A stretch of 64,000 nucleotides of DNA. It comes from Ceraceosorus guamensis. Lineage: Eukaryota > Basidiomycota > Exobasidiomycetes > Ceraceosorales > Ceraceosoraceae. The position numbers and the translations under genes were made by a program. The stretch's first letter is position 1, and every line of letters starts with the position of its first letter. The stretch covers positions 124,001 through 188,000 of the forward strand of contig NW_020290023.1 of the NCBI RefSeq assembly GCF_003144195.1, written 5' to 3'. The notes beneath the pieces are model-generated. The model made no database searches, was not told where the DNA came from, and saw only the letters and a list, made by a program, of their open reading frames with translations. Below, piece by piece: positions 22,924 through 36,068 of this stretch.

Positions 22924-25087
22924 ATGCCTTGCAACATTTGCTTGAATGAGTACAAGGAGACCGATCCTCCCACCGATCAGCCTGTAGCTCTCAAATGCGG
23001 TGAGCAAGTCGGGCAGGCCTCTTTCGCAAGCCTTCGTCATGTCGTACTGAAAATGGCGTCGATCAATGTGCATACCTCTTTTTGCAAACAGGTCACATCT
23101 TCCACCGAGCATGCATAGAGCAATGGTGCGCCTTGCCGAGTGGCAGCGGACAAGGTGGTCGAAAGCAGTGCTGCGCGTGCAAGTCCCTTTTCCATCCATC
23201 AGAGATGGTTACGCTGTACGTGGACAGGGTGGAAGATCTGGCGCCGTACCTAGCGCGTCGTAATACGCTCCGCACGATCAGAGCTGAAGCTCGCTTAAAA
23301 CGACAAAAGGGGATGCCTCCGACTGCAGACGAAGTTGTTCTGCTGGATGACGAGGTTGCGCCGGTGCTGGAATGTGTCATGGACGAGGAGGAACAGGACG
23401 AGCTGCTGGGATGTCTGATTGATTGGAAAGACGCTTGCACGAGCTACCTCATGGCCATCAATGATGTTCGAATCACCCGGGCCAACAACGAGAGCATGCT
23501 GATGGCCAAGCTGATGAAAGACGCGGGTGCTAGCGAGGAAGCTCAACGTGATTTGAAGGTCAGTCTCTGAGGTCAGCTAATGTGTTCTGAGTGTATGCTG
23601 ACTGTACCTGATCTCGGACCTGCTCACAATAGCGCGGCCTGCAATCCCTCAATCAGGTCGCCGCCATGTTCAATTCCAAATTGACATTAGTGCGCGAGTC
23701 GCAAGCGCACTATGAGGAGGAACGGTCTCGAGTGTCGACAATGTTAGAAAACCTGGATCGTCAAGCGCTGGAGATCAAGAAGCGTCGGACAGAAGTGGAG
23801 AGGCAAGAATCAGGGCTCAAAACCAAAAGTGCAGCCATCAAGGAATCAGCGCGGAGTCACAAAGCTGATCTGGAGCAGGAAGAGAAGAGGCTCACCAAGA
23901 AAAGAGAAGAACTCGTGTTCGAGGAAGCAGCAATCAGAAAACAAGCGGCGGATGTTCAGATGATGAAAATCAATGCTATGCAGGAGATTGCAGTTCACAA
24001 GGCGAAGGCGGACCACGAGGTGGGAGAGATGAGAAAGGCGACGTCATGTATGCAAGACGAAGTCGCCGAGGTCAAGGCAGAGATGCAGAGGGCTGAGCAA
24101 GAGAGGAATGCAACGAGAGCAAAGAGCGAGTACATTGCGGGCAGCATTGCGTCTTTCAAGACTGCTGCAGCCAAGGCCAAAAAGCAGAGGGAAGAAGATA
24201 GGGTAAAGTACGAGCAGAGAATACAGAACCTCGAGAGCACCGTCAAGAAGCTCAAAGCTGAGGTCCGAGCTGCTCATCATCGAGCTGAGCATGGAGGCAC
24301 GCCGAGCAACCGTTTGTGCGCATGTCAGCAACAAAGCAGTCCCATCTCAACTTTCAAAGGTCCTACGCGAGCAAGCGAAGAAGCGTCGCAGCGCTCAAGT
24401 GATGCAGAAATTTCCTATCCCGCAACTCGTGCCATCCTATCGGAAATGGGCTCCAGCCTCAATGGTCGCTCTGTACCTCGACCTTCGCACTCTTTTGACC
24501 AGTCCACTTCCCTATCTTTGGAAGTTGTACCCGAAGACATCACAGCCGAGCTGTCAGATGAGGATTACCACTTCTTTGGGCTGGGCAAAAGGTCTCGCCC
24601 GGAGCCTGCCAAGAAGAGAACGGCAGATACGGCAACAGGTCCAGCCGCCATCTCTTCGAAGCGACCATTACTGGTGTTGCAATCGACAATAGCGGTCTCA
24701 GAAGGCGCTGATGCCCTACCACCGCGATCAATCACGGACGACAAAGTCAGAGCGAGAAGCGGGCCAAACGTGCTGAAGAGGATGACAGCCCTAAATGAAC
24801 AAGACGACGTCTTTCTGCCCGAATCCAAGGGGTCGAATTCGAGGGCCGAAGGTATCCCTCACCCGTCCTCGCTGAAGCCGAAGAGCGAAGCTGCCCTCAA
24901 GAGGTCGGGACTCGGCCCTCAGCATGTCAGGAGTCCAGATGGTCGATCCAAGTCTGACTTTTTCAGTCCGCGCTCGACGACCGTCAGCGCCTCGGCCACG
25001 TTTGGCAAAGATGACGACCTTGCGCTCAGAGCTATAAGTGGCGGGAAAGCTGTTAGCGGGCCTCGAAATAAGAGCAAACTTCGTTGA
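22924..25087 (+). CDS. RING-H2 finger plus coiled-coil protein (TRAIP-like)
   Basis: Exons 22924-22999, 23092-23558 and 23633-25087 give 665 residues. Residues 3-55 form a C3H2C3 RING: C3, C6, C25, H27, H30, C33, C52, C55 (KCGHIFHRACIEQW is rejoined across intron 1), followed by MVTLYVD. Residues ~170-410 are one long charged coiled coil (repeats such as ALEIKKRRTEVERQE and RIQNLESTVKKLKAEV). The rest is Ser/Pro/Arg-rich. A RING at the extreme N-terminus followed by a long coiled coil is the layout of TRAIP/NOPO E3 ligases, which act at stalled replication forks, but I do not see a clear PIP-box at the end, so the name is only suggestive. The first ATG (22924, ACACGATGCC) directly precedes the RING. 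Introns 92 and 74 nt. Confidence 0.82.
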
Positions 25088-25344
25088 GAACTTCGATGAA
25101 AGTACATCATCGCTCAGCAGACCCCGTTGAATCATGTTACGCCTGACCCGTCCATGTACACTACCACCTCATTTGATGCGGCTGATTTCAAGCTTGTCAC
25201 GCGCAAGACCTGCGCGAAGCGCTGGCGGTGATCTGCCTAGTGACGCGCGAAAGACGGATGAATTGAAGAAAGCAGGCGAGCAGGGAAAGGTAGCGAATGA
25301 ATGAGAAAATGCGGGTGTATGACAATTGAGCAACAAAGACATCT

Positions 25345-28300
25345 TCAATACTGTGAAAACAGCGCAAACAAAGAATTGTGAGCTGAGCTTTATCAGACGT
25401 GCGTCCTCGGTCTTCGTTTGCTCACCTGCCCACCCCAGCCAGATTGTTGGCCATACATGCCGTTGCCCTGAAAGCCGGATCCCATCACGCCGCCAGGCGC
25501 AAAGCCAGTAGGCTGAGGTCTGAGCGCATCGTATCGCTCTGCAGAGAAAAGACATCATGACAGGACCGACGCATCAGAGGATGCTCGCATCATCGTACTT
25601 AACAATCTCTGAGGACTCACGAGCAGACTGCGGGTTGCTGTTGGAATCTTGATGAAGCGTGCCTTGCTTCATTTCTGGGTGAATCGAATGGAGAGGGATG
25701 CGATCAGCAAGGACTCACGCGCAGAAGAGTCAATCATTAGCGAACACTCACGACCAAAGATGCTAGCGGCTCCCAGCTTGTCGTTAGGTCCGGTTTGCAT
25801 GGGCATCTGAATGCCCGTTGCCTGCGGCTGCAGATGCTGCTGCTGTTGCTGGTGCTGAGGCATAGCAGTGGTCTGCGGAGCAAGCATACCGCCTCCAAAG
25901 CCCGACACATTTGAGATTCCATATTGAGGGTTGTATCCGGTGGGTTGCGACATCATACCAGGGGAAGACATTCCCATGCTCATTCCCATTCCGTAGCCCG
26001 TCTGTTGAGGTTGCATGTATCCCGTCTGTTGAGGTTGCTGTTGCATATAGCCCGTCTGCTGAGGCTGCATGTAACCCGTCTGCTGAGGCTGCATTCCGCC
26101 ATAACCGTTATTGTACCCAGTCGCTTGTGGGCCCAGGCCGCTGGTGGGCACAAATTGGCCAGTGCCGCTTGTTGGAACGAGCGGTGAGAGCAAGCCTTGA
26201 TTGCCAGGCACCGGCGCAAGAGGTCCTCTTGGTGCATTGGGATTGTAGCCGCTCAAATAAGAGCCGTTTGCAGGGCTTGCGCCCGGCCTTGGAGACAAAC
26301 CTGCCGATGGAGGCTTCATAGCAGCAAGCTTGTCGAAGAGCGCAGAGTTGGGATCGGAAGGTGGTGCAGCAGCCGCGGTTGGTGGAGGAGAAACTACTGC
26401 AGGTGCTGGAGCAGCAGCAGGAGGCGTAGGGGGTGTGGGCGCAGGTGCTGCCGCTGGCACTGGAGCGGGGGGAGGGGTTGGTGGCACCGAAGCAGGTTTA
26501 GGCGCAGCAGCAGAGAGCCCGGGAGTGGATGGTTGAGTGCTGGACGGTCGTGGAGTCCAAGCATCATCGTCGAAACCGCCTGCGCCAGTAGGATGCGTCG
26601 CCTTGCGCACCACAGTTGGGCTGGCAGTGCTGGCGCGCGTAGGCGGACTGACGGTGCGCGCGAGACCTTCAGCTGCTGCAGCGATGCCAGCAGGATCCAC
26701 ACTGCCCGAGCCATTGGTCTTAGGTGCAGGACGTCCTCGTCGAGTGTTGTTCCTCAACGAGCCGTCGGGGCCCGAGAAAAGATTGGGTGCAGGGCTATTC
26801 GATGCTCCGCGACGTGCAGACTGCTCATTCTCCTGCAGCTTGCGCGCCATCTCTTCATCCGCGCGAATTTGAGCCGCTTCCTTGGATTCTGTTGAAGGCG
26901 CCGCGTCGGGTCTCTTGTATTTGCGCTTGATGAACTTGTCGACTCGGATGATGTCCCCTTCTCGAAGTCCTAGACTGCGGAGTGTACTGCTCTCGATGTC
27001 CGCCAAGATGGACTCATCGATGTTGTCCCTTTCGAAGGCCGCTGCGTAGCGAGTGCAGTTGTCCACATCCACTCCTGCAGCAAGGAAGAACTCGAACCAA
27101 TCAATGTTCCTCTTCGGACCATCTCGTTGTGCTTGTCGACGCCTTTGCTCCCGCTCCCTCTCGCGCTGGCGATCGCGGTCTCGCTCTCGCCCAGCAGATC
27201 GGGGATCCATGCGTGTACTAGAGTCTGCTCCTCTTGACGTGCTGGAAGGCGTGAGACGTTTTCCAGTGACATCCTCCAAATACTGAATGTCGGCATTGCT
27301 CATCTTCTCAATGGCCACCTCTATGATAACTCCGTTAAGTTTGTGAAGCCTTATCTTGCCTTGATTGAAACCAAGGAACTCAGCTTCGACTTTGAATTGA
27401 CCTGTCCGATCGACCCAGTTCCGCGTGCGAGCAGGATTCGGTCGACTCTTGGCTTGGGCCGAGTCCGTTGGGCGCTCGGGAGCACCCTTTCCGGATGGTA
27501 CGCTCACATCTCGAGCAGCTCTAGTTGCGCTTGCGGACGATACCGCTGATGGCGCAGCTCTAGGTGGAGCAGGAGCAGGCTGAGCTTTGAGGGCTTCGCG
27601 TCTACGCTCCTCTTCCTCGCGTCGCTCCTCCGCCTCTCGCGCCCTTCTTGCCGCAGCCTCCTGCGTCCGTCTGGTCGCCTCCATGGCAGCGGCTGCCTTC
27701 TCTTGCTTTTCGCGTTCAGCCTCATCTTGTTGTGTGCTTGACGCAGCCTCATCTCCGTCTTCACCATCGGAAAGTTCGATGTAGCTGGCAGGAACAACAC
27801 CTTCCGACCCCGAAGCATTGCGCACTTTCCACCAATCTTCATTTTCACGTTCCACCAGCGTCAACTTCTCGTTCTCTGCAACACTTAGCTCGTCGTCGCC
27901 TTGGGCCTCAAAATCGTAGAGAGCGATGCACGCTTCTTTCGCTGCGTGCCCGTTCCTAGCTGGTGTCGTTGCAGGAGAAGCGCTAGCTGTCTGACGAGCG
28001 GGTGGCGGGAGCGTCGAAGTGTTGCGTGAAGGAGGTGGCAGTGCAGCTGCTGCGGGCGAAGCAGCGGGACGAGCTGCGCTGGCGATTGGTGGTGGCAGCG
28101 ACCTGCCTGCTGCTGGCGAAGGCGACTTGACAGTAGCACTGCTGCCATGCGCGATGGCTTTGCTCTTGGACTCTTCCAGCTTCTGTGCGACCTCTTCCCC
28201 TTCCGACTTGCTTCCAAACACAAAGCGTATCATGTTGTCCTCCACTCCTGCATCTTCGTGTAGCTCCAAATTGATCTGCTTCCCCTTCGATTCGAGTGCG

Positions 28301-29166
28301 TGAGACTCGATCAGTAGCACACTGAATTTCTGCACAGGCTGCTTATCGGACTCTGAGGCGAAGAAGAGGTTGCCGTTGCCAATGCCCAGGGTTCCCTTGC
28401 GTTTCTTTTTCTTGGCGTCGAGGGCCTACCACGAGGTCAAATGCGTCAGCCTCAGCGCGTTTTAAAACATCGAGGGCTGCGCTAAAGGAGCTCCTCTAAG
28501 CTACTCACTGAGACCCCCCACATCTTGATCTCGTCGCTCTTGTCACCTGCAGGTGGGGGCACGAAAGTGGCAGGAATAGATTGCCGCTCCTCCTCCACTT
28601 CTTCCTCAGCTTCTTCAGGAGCTTGCCCGTCGAAGGTTGCAGCTGCCCCAGCCGATATCGGTGCACCCAGTGAGGTCGCGCCATCCACTGCAGCAACCTG
28701 ACGAGCAGTAGAGATGGTCGTCAGGGATGAACCAGTCGATAAAATGGGCCATGAGCAGGACTCTCGTGCAGTGGTGAGTGCTCACCTCATCGACGTAATT
28801 CTTGGGGACGAAGCCAAGCTTGCCCTGTGCGCCCGAGTCCGCTATTCGAACCAGCAGCCAATCATCGTCATCATCTTCGTACACCGACAAGAGCTGATCT
28901 TCCTTCATCTCCAGCTCTTCCTCCGTCTGTGGCGAGTAGTCGTACAGGGCTCTGCTCTGCCTCAAAGGTTCTGCCTCCTCCACATAGTTTGCGGGTACCA
29001 ACCCAATCTTTTCCTCATCCTCTGGACCTGTCTTGAGCTTGGCCTTCCACCATTCGGTGTCGGATGCATCTATGATGTACAGCAGGTCATCCTCCTTCAG
29101 GTTCAACTCGTCCTCTGCCGTTGCTGCATAGTCGTACAATGCCTTTGAGAGCGAAACGTAAGCCAT
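25345..29166 (-). CDS. SLA1: SLA1 actin cytoskeleton / endocytic adaptor
   Basis: Exons 29166-28786, 28697-28509, 28425-25752, 25674-25621, 25538-25426 and 25350-25345 give 1138 residues. Sla1 couples cargo and clathrin coats to Arp2/3 actin at endocytic sites. Domains: SH3-1 (KALYDYAATAEDELNLKEDD), SH3-2 (RALYDYSPQTEEELEMKEDQ), SH3-3 (ALYDFEAQGDDELSVAENE, about residue 355), SHD1 which reads NPFxD signals (WVDRTGQFKVEAEFLGF, HKLNGVIIEV), SHD2, a SAM-like fold (IDWFEFFLAAGVDVDNCTRY), then a Pro/Ala-rich region and TG-rich repeats (TGYMQPQQ, phosphorylation targets of Prk1/Ark1-type kinases in yeast). The C-terminal exons read MKQGTLHQDSNSNPQSA and YDALRPQPTGFAPGG, as in other fungi. The last coding exon is only TAT TGA after a TTTTCACAG acceptor; without that splice the frame would end 10 codons past the preceding donor. 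Confidence 0.93.
25994..26095 (-). repeat. 24-nt tandem repeat in SLA1 coding for TGYMQPQQ
   Basis: Four near-identical copies of a 24-nt unit (plus-strand CCCGTCTGYTGAGGYTGCAT...), one with an extra short insert, encode the octapeptide TGYMQPQQ. Copies differ at synonymous T/C positions. They belong to the LxxQxTG-type repeat region of Sla1. Confidence 0.85.
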
Positions 29167-30287
29167 ACTGGCAATGGGTCTGATGAGGATGTAGTGATCG
29201 CATACGCAGGAATGCGCCAAAGATATCCAGTCAGAGCGCGCTTCCCCGGAGAGGTTTCGGCTCGTCGCGAGGTGCAAACCAAACGTGAGAAGCACCTGCA
29301 CTTGCGCTGCTCCAACTCGGATCTGCTGCTAGGCGAGGGTCACCAGTTACGAGTGCCAAAAATCCTCTGAGATTGGAAAGCGGCACCGTTCGAGGATGGT
29401 AAAACGCTGATCTTGTACGGATATGGTGAGTGTGACGCCAAACCTCGACAGACCTCGACTCGCAACAGCACGCAATCTTTCGTTCGCGATTCAGATTGTG
29501 ATTGTGATCGTGATTGCGGTGGGTGAGGATCGCGCAGCCCCAGAAATCACGAATGTGGCGGGGCCGGTCTGAGAGCGCCGCCGCTGTGCCTGCACGGGCA
29601 CAGCATATGGGGAGTCTGGCTGGCTCCAGTCATACGCACGACGTACGACTGACCGGCTGTTCGCTGCCTGCTGCCTGCTGCCTGCTGCCTATAGCTGCCG
29701 CTTGCTGCACGTACGCTTGCTCGCTTGCAGCATGGCTCACACGTATCTATCTACACGGATTATGCGTCCGTCGATCACGTGACGGGCTCACAGAGCCGTC
29801 GGCGCGCGTGGCGGAGGCACGATAGCTCGTCGACCCTGATGCGCTCCCGGCTGCTCTGATATGATGCTGCACGCCCGATGCCAGACGTTCGAAACGCTCA
29901 AAGCTGCGTTGAGTGTAGTCGCATCACGTGATGAACCGCTTGAACACGCGCGCGAGGCGCGTCTCGCGCGCGCCTCTTTAGGTGTTCTTTGCTGTTGCAT
30001 GGCTGCTTAAGCGCGAGACGGGTTGAGACGGCATGCTGTTGTTCTCGTCTTGTTGGCAATGCGGTCCGACTTGAAAGCGTCTGTGAAGCGATCAGTACTC
30101 GACTTGATCGCAGGCCATGACACCGACCATCGATCAAGCGTATCTCCCTGTTAGGTACCTTGGCCAATACTACACAGACCACGAGCACCGCTCTACGCGT
30201 GGCCATAGTAGGCGCATCTCTGTGCTTTGCGTCTCTCGCGCTAGACAGCCTCTCTGCTCGTCCGTCACCTGAGCAACACCCGGCACC
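29167..30287. other. divergent promoter region, SLA1 and PACT-protein gene
   Basis: About 1.1 kb. Shows the motif run GATTGTGATTGTGATCGTGAT (29490-29515 region), short CTGCCTG repeats at 29665-29695, two TCACGTGA/CACGTGA-type E-box elements (29776-29783 and 29924-29932) and CGCGCGC blocks. No gene seen. Confidence 0.5.
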
Positions 30288-33200
30288 ATGATGGAGATGG
30301 AGACGCCATCAAGGATCGAACGGCGTCTCGCTGCTCGTCAAGCGCGAGACGAGTCGAGCGGAGCACTGGACTTTTCAGACACTTCGCCAGGCATTGGTAG
30401 ACGCGCCTCCTTTACCAGCGCGTCCGCATCCAGCTTGAGTCTGGACGACGGAGCAGAGGAGGAGGCGAGGGATGATGTCAGCGATTATCGACATCACACA
30501 CCCGATGCGGCCATACCAGTGCCAAGCCGCATGAGAGCACAGGCGACAAAAGGTCCGAGCTTGCAGGCAGCTGTCGCTGCTTCTCAAGCCGATGGTGCTG
30601 ATGTCGGCCCTGCCAACGACGATTCCGCGTCTGCATCTCTTACGGCTTCTCAGGGATCGGCAAGGGAGCAAGCTAGAGAGAGCGCTTACGATAGCCCTTC
30701 GACATCGCGTCAAGCGCCTCGCGGTTCTGTCTCCATCTCTCGCTCAGCTTCCGATCTCAACTCGCTTCCTCGCACGCCAGTTCGCGAGCCTCAAGCTACC
30801 CAAATCAGCTCCACTCCTTACGCGCCATCCATCGCTGGCCGTACGATGACATCCATGGCAGGCTCTACTCGCGGCAACGGACTTGGACTCCTGCCGAGGT
30901 CTGCGGCGGCCGCGAGTTCCGCTGGCGCGTCGACAGCGTATGGCTCAGCAAGGGACATCAGCGCGGCTCTTCAACCTAGCGAGGTCCCTGCCAGGTCGAG
31001 CGCACGGCCTATGAGCTCTCGAAGCGCACAGATGGAGCGCGTCACTTCTGCCAGCGACCTGGAAGATGAGAGTGGCGCGGAAGGCGCGGTTATGAATTCT
31101 GAAGAATCAGGGGCAACTCGCACCATGCACACGAGCGATATAGCCGTGACGCCCTTTGATCCCAACACTGCTAGAATGCCAGGACGGGAGGATGAGGTGA
31201 TTGAGAGGCGCGGATCAGCGACTCCTTCTGACTCGTTCGATGAGGAAGACGTGGCTACACCACGCAGCAGTGCCAGGTCTCAGAACTCGCAATCGGCGAG
31301 CGCTAGCCACCACAGCAAGCGTCCGGGCTCAGCTACACCGGGAACGGACAGCATGAATTCGGCGAGGAGAGGCAGAATCGCAGAGGCCGTTGCTGCCGCG
31401 GATCCTGATCTCAGCGTTTCCGTCACGCGCAGCATTACCTTTGGGGCTAGTCAGAACGGCGACGCCCAGGACCAGCAGGATGTGTCTGCTCAAGTGACGC
31501 GGGTCAAGGATCGAGGCGAAGAGCCTCGCACAGTGAGTGCAAGCACGCAGAGAACGACAGAAAGGCTACTTACCTCTTCTTGCGCTCCCTGCAGCCGTTC
31601 AAGCCGATGACTCCGATTGCTAGATTCCAGGCCAGACACCGCCAGGAGAGGGAGCAGACCGTAGACTCGGCCGAAGACGTCGAGCGCGCCCTCGGGAACC
31701 TCGATGCTGAAGATTCTCTTAGCACTTCGAAAGGCAATCAACCTAGCTCGCAGCAGCAGAGCGAAGGAGAGACATCGAGACGGAGCGGCGAAAATGAGAC
31801 GCGAACATCCTTTTCGAGCCCAGCGGCAGGCAAGCTTGACCGACAGCAGCAGACTGCCAGAGCTCGAACCTCGGCTCCACCTACACAGGTAGACGAGGCT
31901 GATGCGGTCAAGACACCGCGGGTTGGTGGGAGCGCAGCGGATCAAAAACGTATGGAGAACTATCTACTTTCCACAATTGCTCGCTCAGCACGCCCCCAGA
32001 CATTGCGCAAGGTGACCCCTCGTGCACCACTAGGTGCGCAAAACGGCAAGAATAATGCCAAAGGATCTGCAAGCACTTCGTTTGGGGAGAGACGCCGCAC
32101 TGCTCAGTCTCCCTTGTCAACTCTTGCTTCTCATTTGCAAGCCAATGCGGGCGAGGCAGAGTCAATGGTCTCTGAAGTCTCATCGACGAACGACTTGACC
32201 GTGCCGGCTCATCGGGCGGGTCCATACAGGTCCAACACGTCTTTCCCAGGCGTAGGTGTCGCCACTGGAGCCATCTCTGCTGGGGCGGGAGCGGTGGATA
32301 GCAACAGACTGAATTCGTACTTGAACAAGATAAATGGACAATTCGAAGATGAGAATCTGGGGCTGAGAGGAGAGATCGGCGTGCTCAAAGAGGAGCTCAA
32401 TGATGCTCAAGCACGGATCGCAGAATATGAACGCGCCGAGACGTCTCCTCGAAACACTCAGAGCGATGGAAAAGATGTGAACGACCATTCTCAACAAGGA
32501 TCCCGTGCCGCACAAGAGCAGATCGAACTACTGCAGCAAGGCCAGCGCGAATTGAACGAAGAGCTCGATCGGCTCGAAGAAGAGAAGGCCCACCTGGAAG
32601 AGCAGCTAGCGGCTTACCAAGATGCAGCCGCATCTGCAAAAGACCACGAAAGAGAAGAGCTGACGCCTGAGCAGGCTTCGGCTCTACGCGCTCAGTTGAA
32701 CTTGCTCGAGGCAGACCTCGCAGATAGACATCAGGAAATCAATGACCTCGAGCTCGAAATGGACAACATCAAGCGTGATTCGGTTGATCGCATGAAGCGC
32801 GCCATGGAAGAGGCGGACGGGCTCCAGCGGGAGTCGGAGCAGAGAGCCCTTGAGGAGCGACGCGAGCTCGAGGTTCGCGAGGCTGAAGCTAGACAAGAAG
32901 CTCAGGAGCTGGCCGAAGACAAACAAGAGCTCCAGGCGCAGTTGGAGCAGTGCCAGAAAGAACGTGATGCTCTCAAGCGAGCTGCCGCGAAGCGAGCTCA
33001 GGACTTGCATGATGCTGCTCAGAATGATGATTTGGCTCAAGAGTTGGAACAAGCCTATATTGACCTGGATGAGGCGAGAGAAAGAATTGCTGCGACTGAT
33101 CAGGTCGAGAAGGACGCGGAGCAACTGCGTGACGAGAATAGGGCTTTGAGAAGTCAGCTGGAAGACGCTGTTGCTCGTGAGGAGGAGCTCGAAGGACATA

Positions 33201-35821
33201 TCGGTGCCCTTGAAGATCAGGCGATGACGCAAGAAACAGCGCTCCATGACGCGCATACTGAAGTGCAAGAGCTGCAGGCAGAGCTGGACGCTGCCGATGA
33301 TCGGGTGCTGGAAGAGGCGGATCGGGTAGAGCAAAAGATGAAGAGCAGACTTTCCGATTTGGTGAGTCGACCGCGTCCGCGTGCTACATGGCCCAGAAAA
33401 AGTATACTTACATTCACTCTACCCACAGGAGATCGAGCTGGAAGAGAAGAGAGGCGAGGTGAATAGCCTGACCACGCGCTTGCGTCGTGCTCAAGAAACG
33501 CCCGCTCGCCCCAGCACGGGAACGGTGATGACTCCTGGAAGGGAACTGCAACTTGAGACCAAATTCAACGAACGTTTACAGATCGCAGATCAACATCATA
33601 AAGCCGAGCTTGCACTCAAAGATGAGGAAATCGCTCATCTGAAAGAAGTTGAAAGGGCCATGAAGGAGCGCGTTGAGGGGCTCAAGAAACAGAGCGCTAT
33701 CATAGAATCCCTGGCGGACCAGTCTAGAGCACACTTCGACCCGGACAAGACGCCCGTTCCGCGCCAAGTACAGTCGCTTCGAACTGCCCGCACTCCTGCC
33801 TCGCCCTTTTCGTTTGTCGGAGTGAGTGCACGTGCGATCTGCCCAAGCCTTTGCGCTTGCATTCGCTGACAGTCACAATGCTACGCAGTCGTCGTTCGGA
33901 AATTCCACGCTGGGCAACAAGGTGGATCGCGACGAAGCGCAGCGCCTTCAACTGCTCATCGACGAGGGCAATACTAGCATGGACCACAAGCTGGCTTATA
34001 TGAGCGAGCAGGGATTCTCCAACATCGAGTCAAGGAGGCAACTGAACGACGCTAGGCGCGAAATTGCTGAGTTGAAAGCTGAACTAAGAGCAGTCGGAGT
34101 GCCTGAACCTACACGAACGCTGCGAGACCCTTCCATTTCGATGGCAAGCTCGGACGGCACGACTAGGCGTCTCGACTCCAAAGCATTGAGCGAGCAGATC
34201 CACGAGCTCAAAGTTACACTGGCTCAGGAGACACAGCAGGTGCAGAAATTGCGCAGCGAGCGTGATGGGTTTGAGAAAGACAATCGCGCACTGCGCGATA
34301 TTGCTTCCGCCCTCAACGCCAAGAAGAGCCAGGAGGAGGATGAGCTGAAACGAATCGCTGCCCACACGTATGCTCAGACTCAAAAAGTGAGTAGGACACA
34401 GAGGCTGGTGATGCCGAAGGCAGGGACTGATTTCAGGCATGTCCTGTGCCAAACATAGCGCCTCGATAGGGCATTTCAGACCGTGCAGCAGTACGATCAT
34501 GACCTGCGCGAAGAACGTCAAAGGCTATGCGGCCTGGAAGCAGATTCTCGAGCTTCCAACATGAATAGCGCCCACCTGGAGGTGCAGTTGCGACAGGCCG
34601 AGGCTGCACTCCTTGCGCAAGAGCTGAAACTCCGCGAGAAGCAGGACGCGCACGAGCGCATGCATTCCGATTTGCTAGAGCGCTCGACCATGAGCGCTTC
34701 GGCCCCGCTTCAGCTACAACGTTTCCAGGCGGACGTGCAGCGCACTGCTGAAGAAGTAGCACATATGAAGAATCAGCGAGCAGCCATGAAGGAGGAACGT
34801 CATCAACTCCACATGAGGTACCAGGAAGCCGCACAGGTGAGTGTGCACGTTCGTAGGCAAAGCCTGACCCATACTCACCGCCCTAATCTTCTACACAGCG
34901 TCACGAGAACGTGTATGCTGAGCTCGAGGAAGCGCGCGCAGCGGTCAACACCCACGAGATCCAATTGAGCGAGCAAATAAGGACGATCGAATCGTTGCAT
35001 GCCCAGCTTCGCGCGACGAATGGGAAGCTTGCGGTGACGGAGGATGCCAATGCACGTCTAGAGCAACGACGCGATGCCGTTTTTGCTCAGCTACGTGCGC
35101 TCGAGGCGGAGCTGCGTCGCGTCAAGAGCAAGTCTGACGAGTACGGCGCAGATCTTGAGAGGGCCAGACGCAATCAAGAGCTCGACAGAGCACGCGCAGT
35201 CGAAATTGCTCAGAAGTCCATCTTCTCCAACTCGAAGGCGCACGACAGGATCAGTGAATTGGAACGCGATTTGGCGATTGCCAGTAAGCGCTTCTCTCAG
35301 AATCGTGCGCAGACGTGAGTCGTTTATTGCGTGGCACGGCCGTCATACGCTCCTTCTAACCTCATCCAATACCTCTTGTGGAATCGTGCAGCGATATCGC
35401 ATCACGCGCAGAGCACGCAGCGGAATGCAAAGGACTGATGCTACAGATCCGTTATCTCAAAGCCAAGCTGATGCGCGAAGGAGATCTGCGCGCAGATTTG
35501 GCTCATCAGAAGGGTTACTTGGAACAACTCGTCGGAGGTCTGAAGCTGAATCAGGAAGCGACAAGACGCTTCATTGCCGACATCAGTCGCTCGCGGGGCA
35601 TCAGACCGCCTGCACCCGCGCACCCCACTCCCAAACAGCGATTCAAGAAGTGCGCGCAGGCGATTGTGGCCGTTGTTCGTATGAGACAAATGGCGGCTCG
35701 TTGGAAGCAAACTTGCGAAGTCAAGGTTCTTCTCAAGCGCGCTCACCTCGGTGCGAGGCAGAGACGCGCCGACCGCCTCGAACGAAAGCCAGATGGCGCT
35801 GGCAATCACTTGGCTCATTAG
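30288..35821 (+). CDS. PACT-domain spindle pole body protein (Pcp1/Spc110-like)
   Basis: Exons 30288-31532, 31595-33361, 33429-33821, 33889-34386, 34459-34836, 34899-35314 and 35392-35821 give 1708 residues. The first ~640 residues are Ser-rich and disordered, with a short conserved-looking segment (PFKPMTPIARFQ). From SNRLNSYLNKINGQFEDEN on, almost everything to residue ~1600 is heptad-rich coiled coil. Near the C-terminus, AECKGLMLQIRYLKAKLMRE and DLAHQKGYLEQLVGGL match the conserved lead-in of the PACT (pericentrin/AKAP450 centrosomal targeting) domain, and RFKKCAQAIVAVVRMRQMA is its basic calmodulin-binding-like helix. By family it anchors gamma-tubulin complexes at the spindle pole body. 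Six introns of 62-77 nt, five of them phase 0. Start is the first of two adjacent ATGs (CGGCACCATGATGG). Confidence 0.87.
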
Positions 35822-36068
35822 CAACGCGCATGCTCATGCGCTTATCCACCACATCCTGCTTAGTGTACTACTACTACCACCACCACCGCCACCATCTCGT
35901 CCTTCGAGCTTGCTTCGCTACTATTGTACTCATTTGCTTCTTAGTCTGAATCACACGCTTGATATATCGTGGTCTCAAAGCCGCTTGGCTATCATTGACG
36001 GTTGCGGGCCCTCGCGATCTACAACGATATTCAATTCATACTTTAGAGTGCGCCTTGCCACAAAATCT

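Noticed and set aside
31595-31630. PFKPMTPIARF segment considered as a centrosomin CM1 motif
   Set aside because: Too short and lacks the CM1 LKKENF-type core; the spindle-pole assignment rests on the PACT region instead.
35074-35949. 291-codon plus-strand frame overlapping the PACT-protein gene
   Set aside because: Out of phase with well-supported coiled-coil and PACT exons; shadow.
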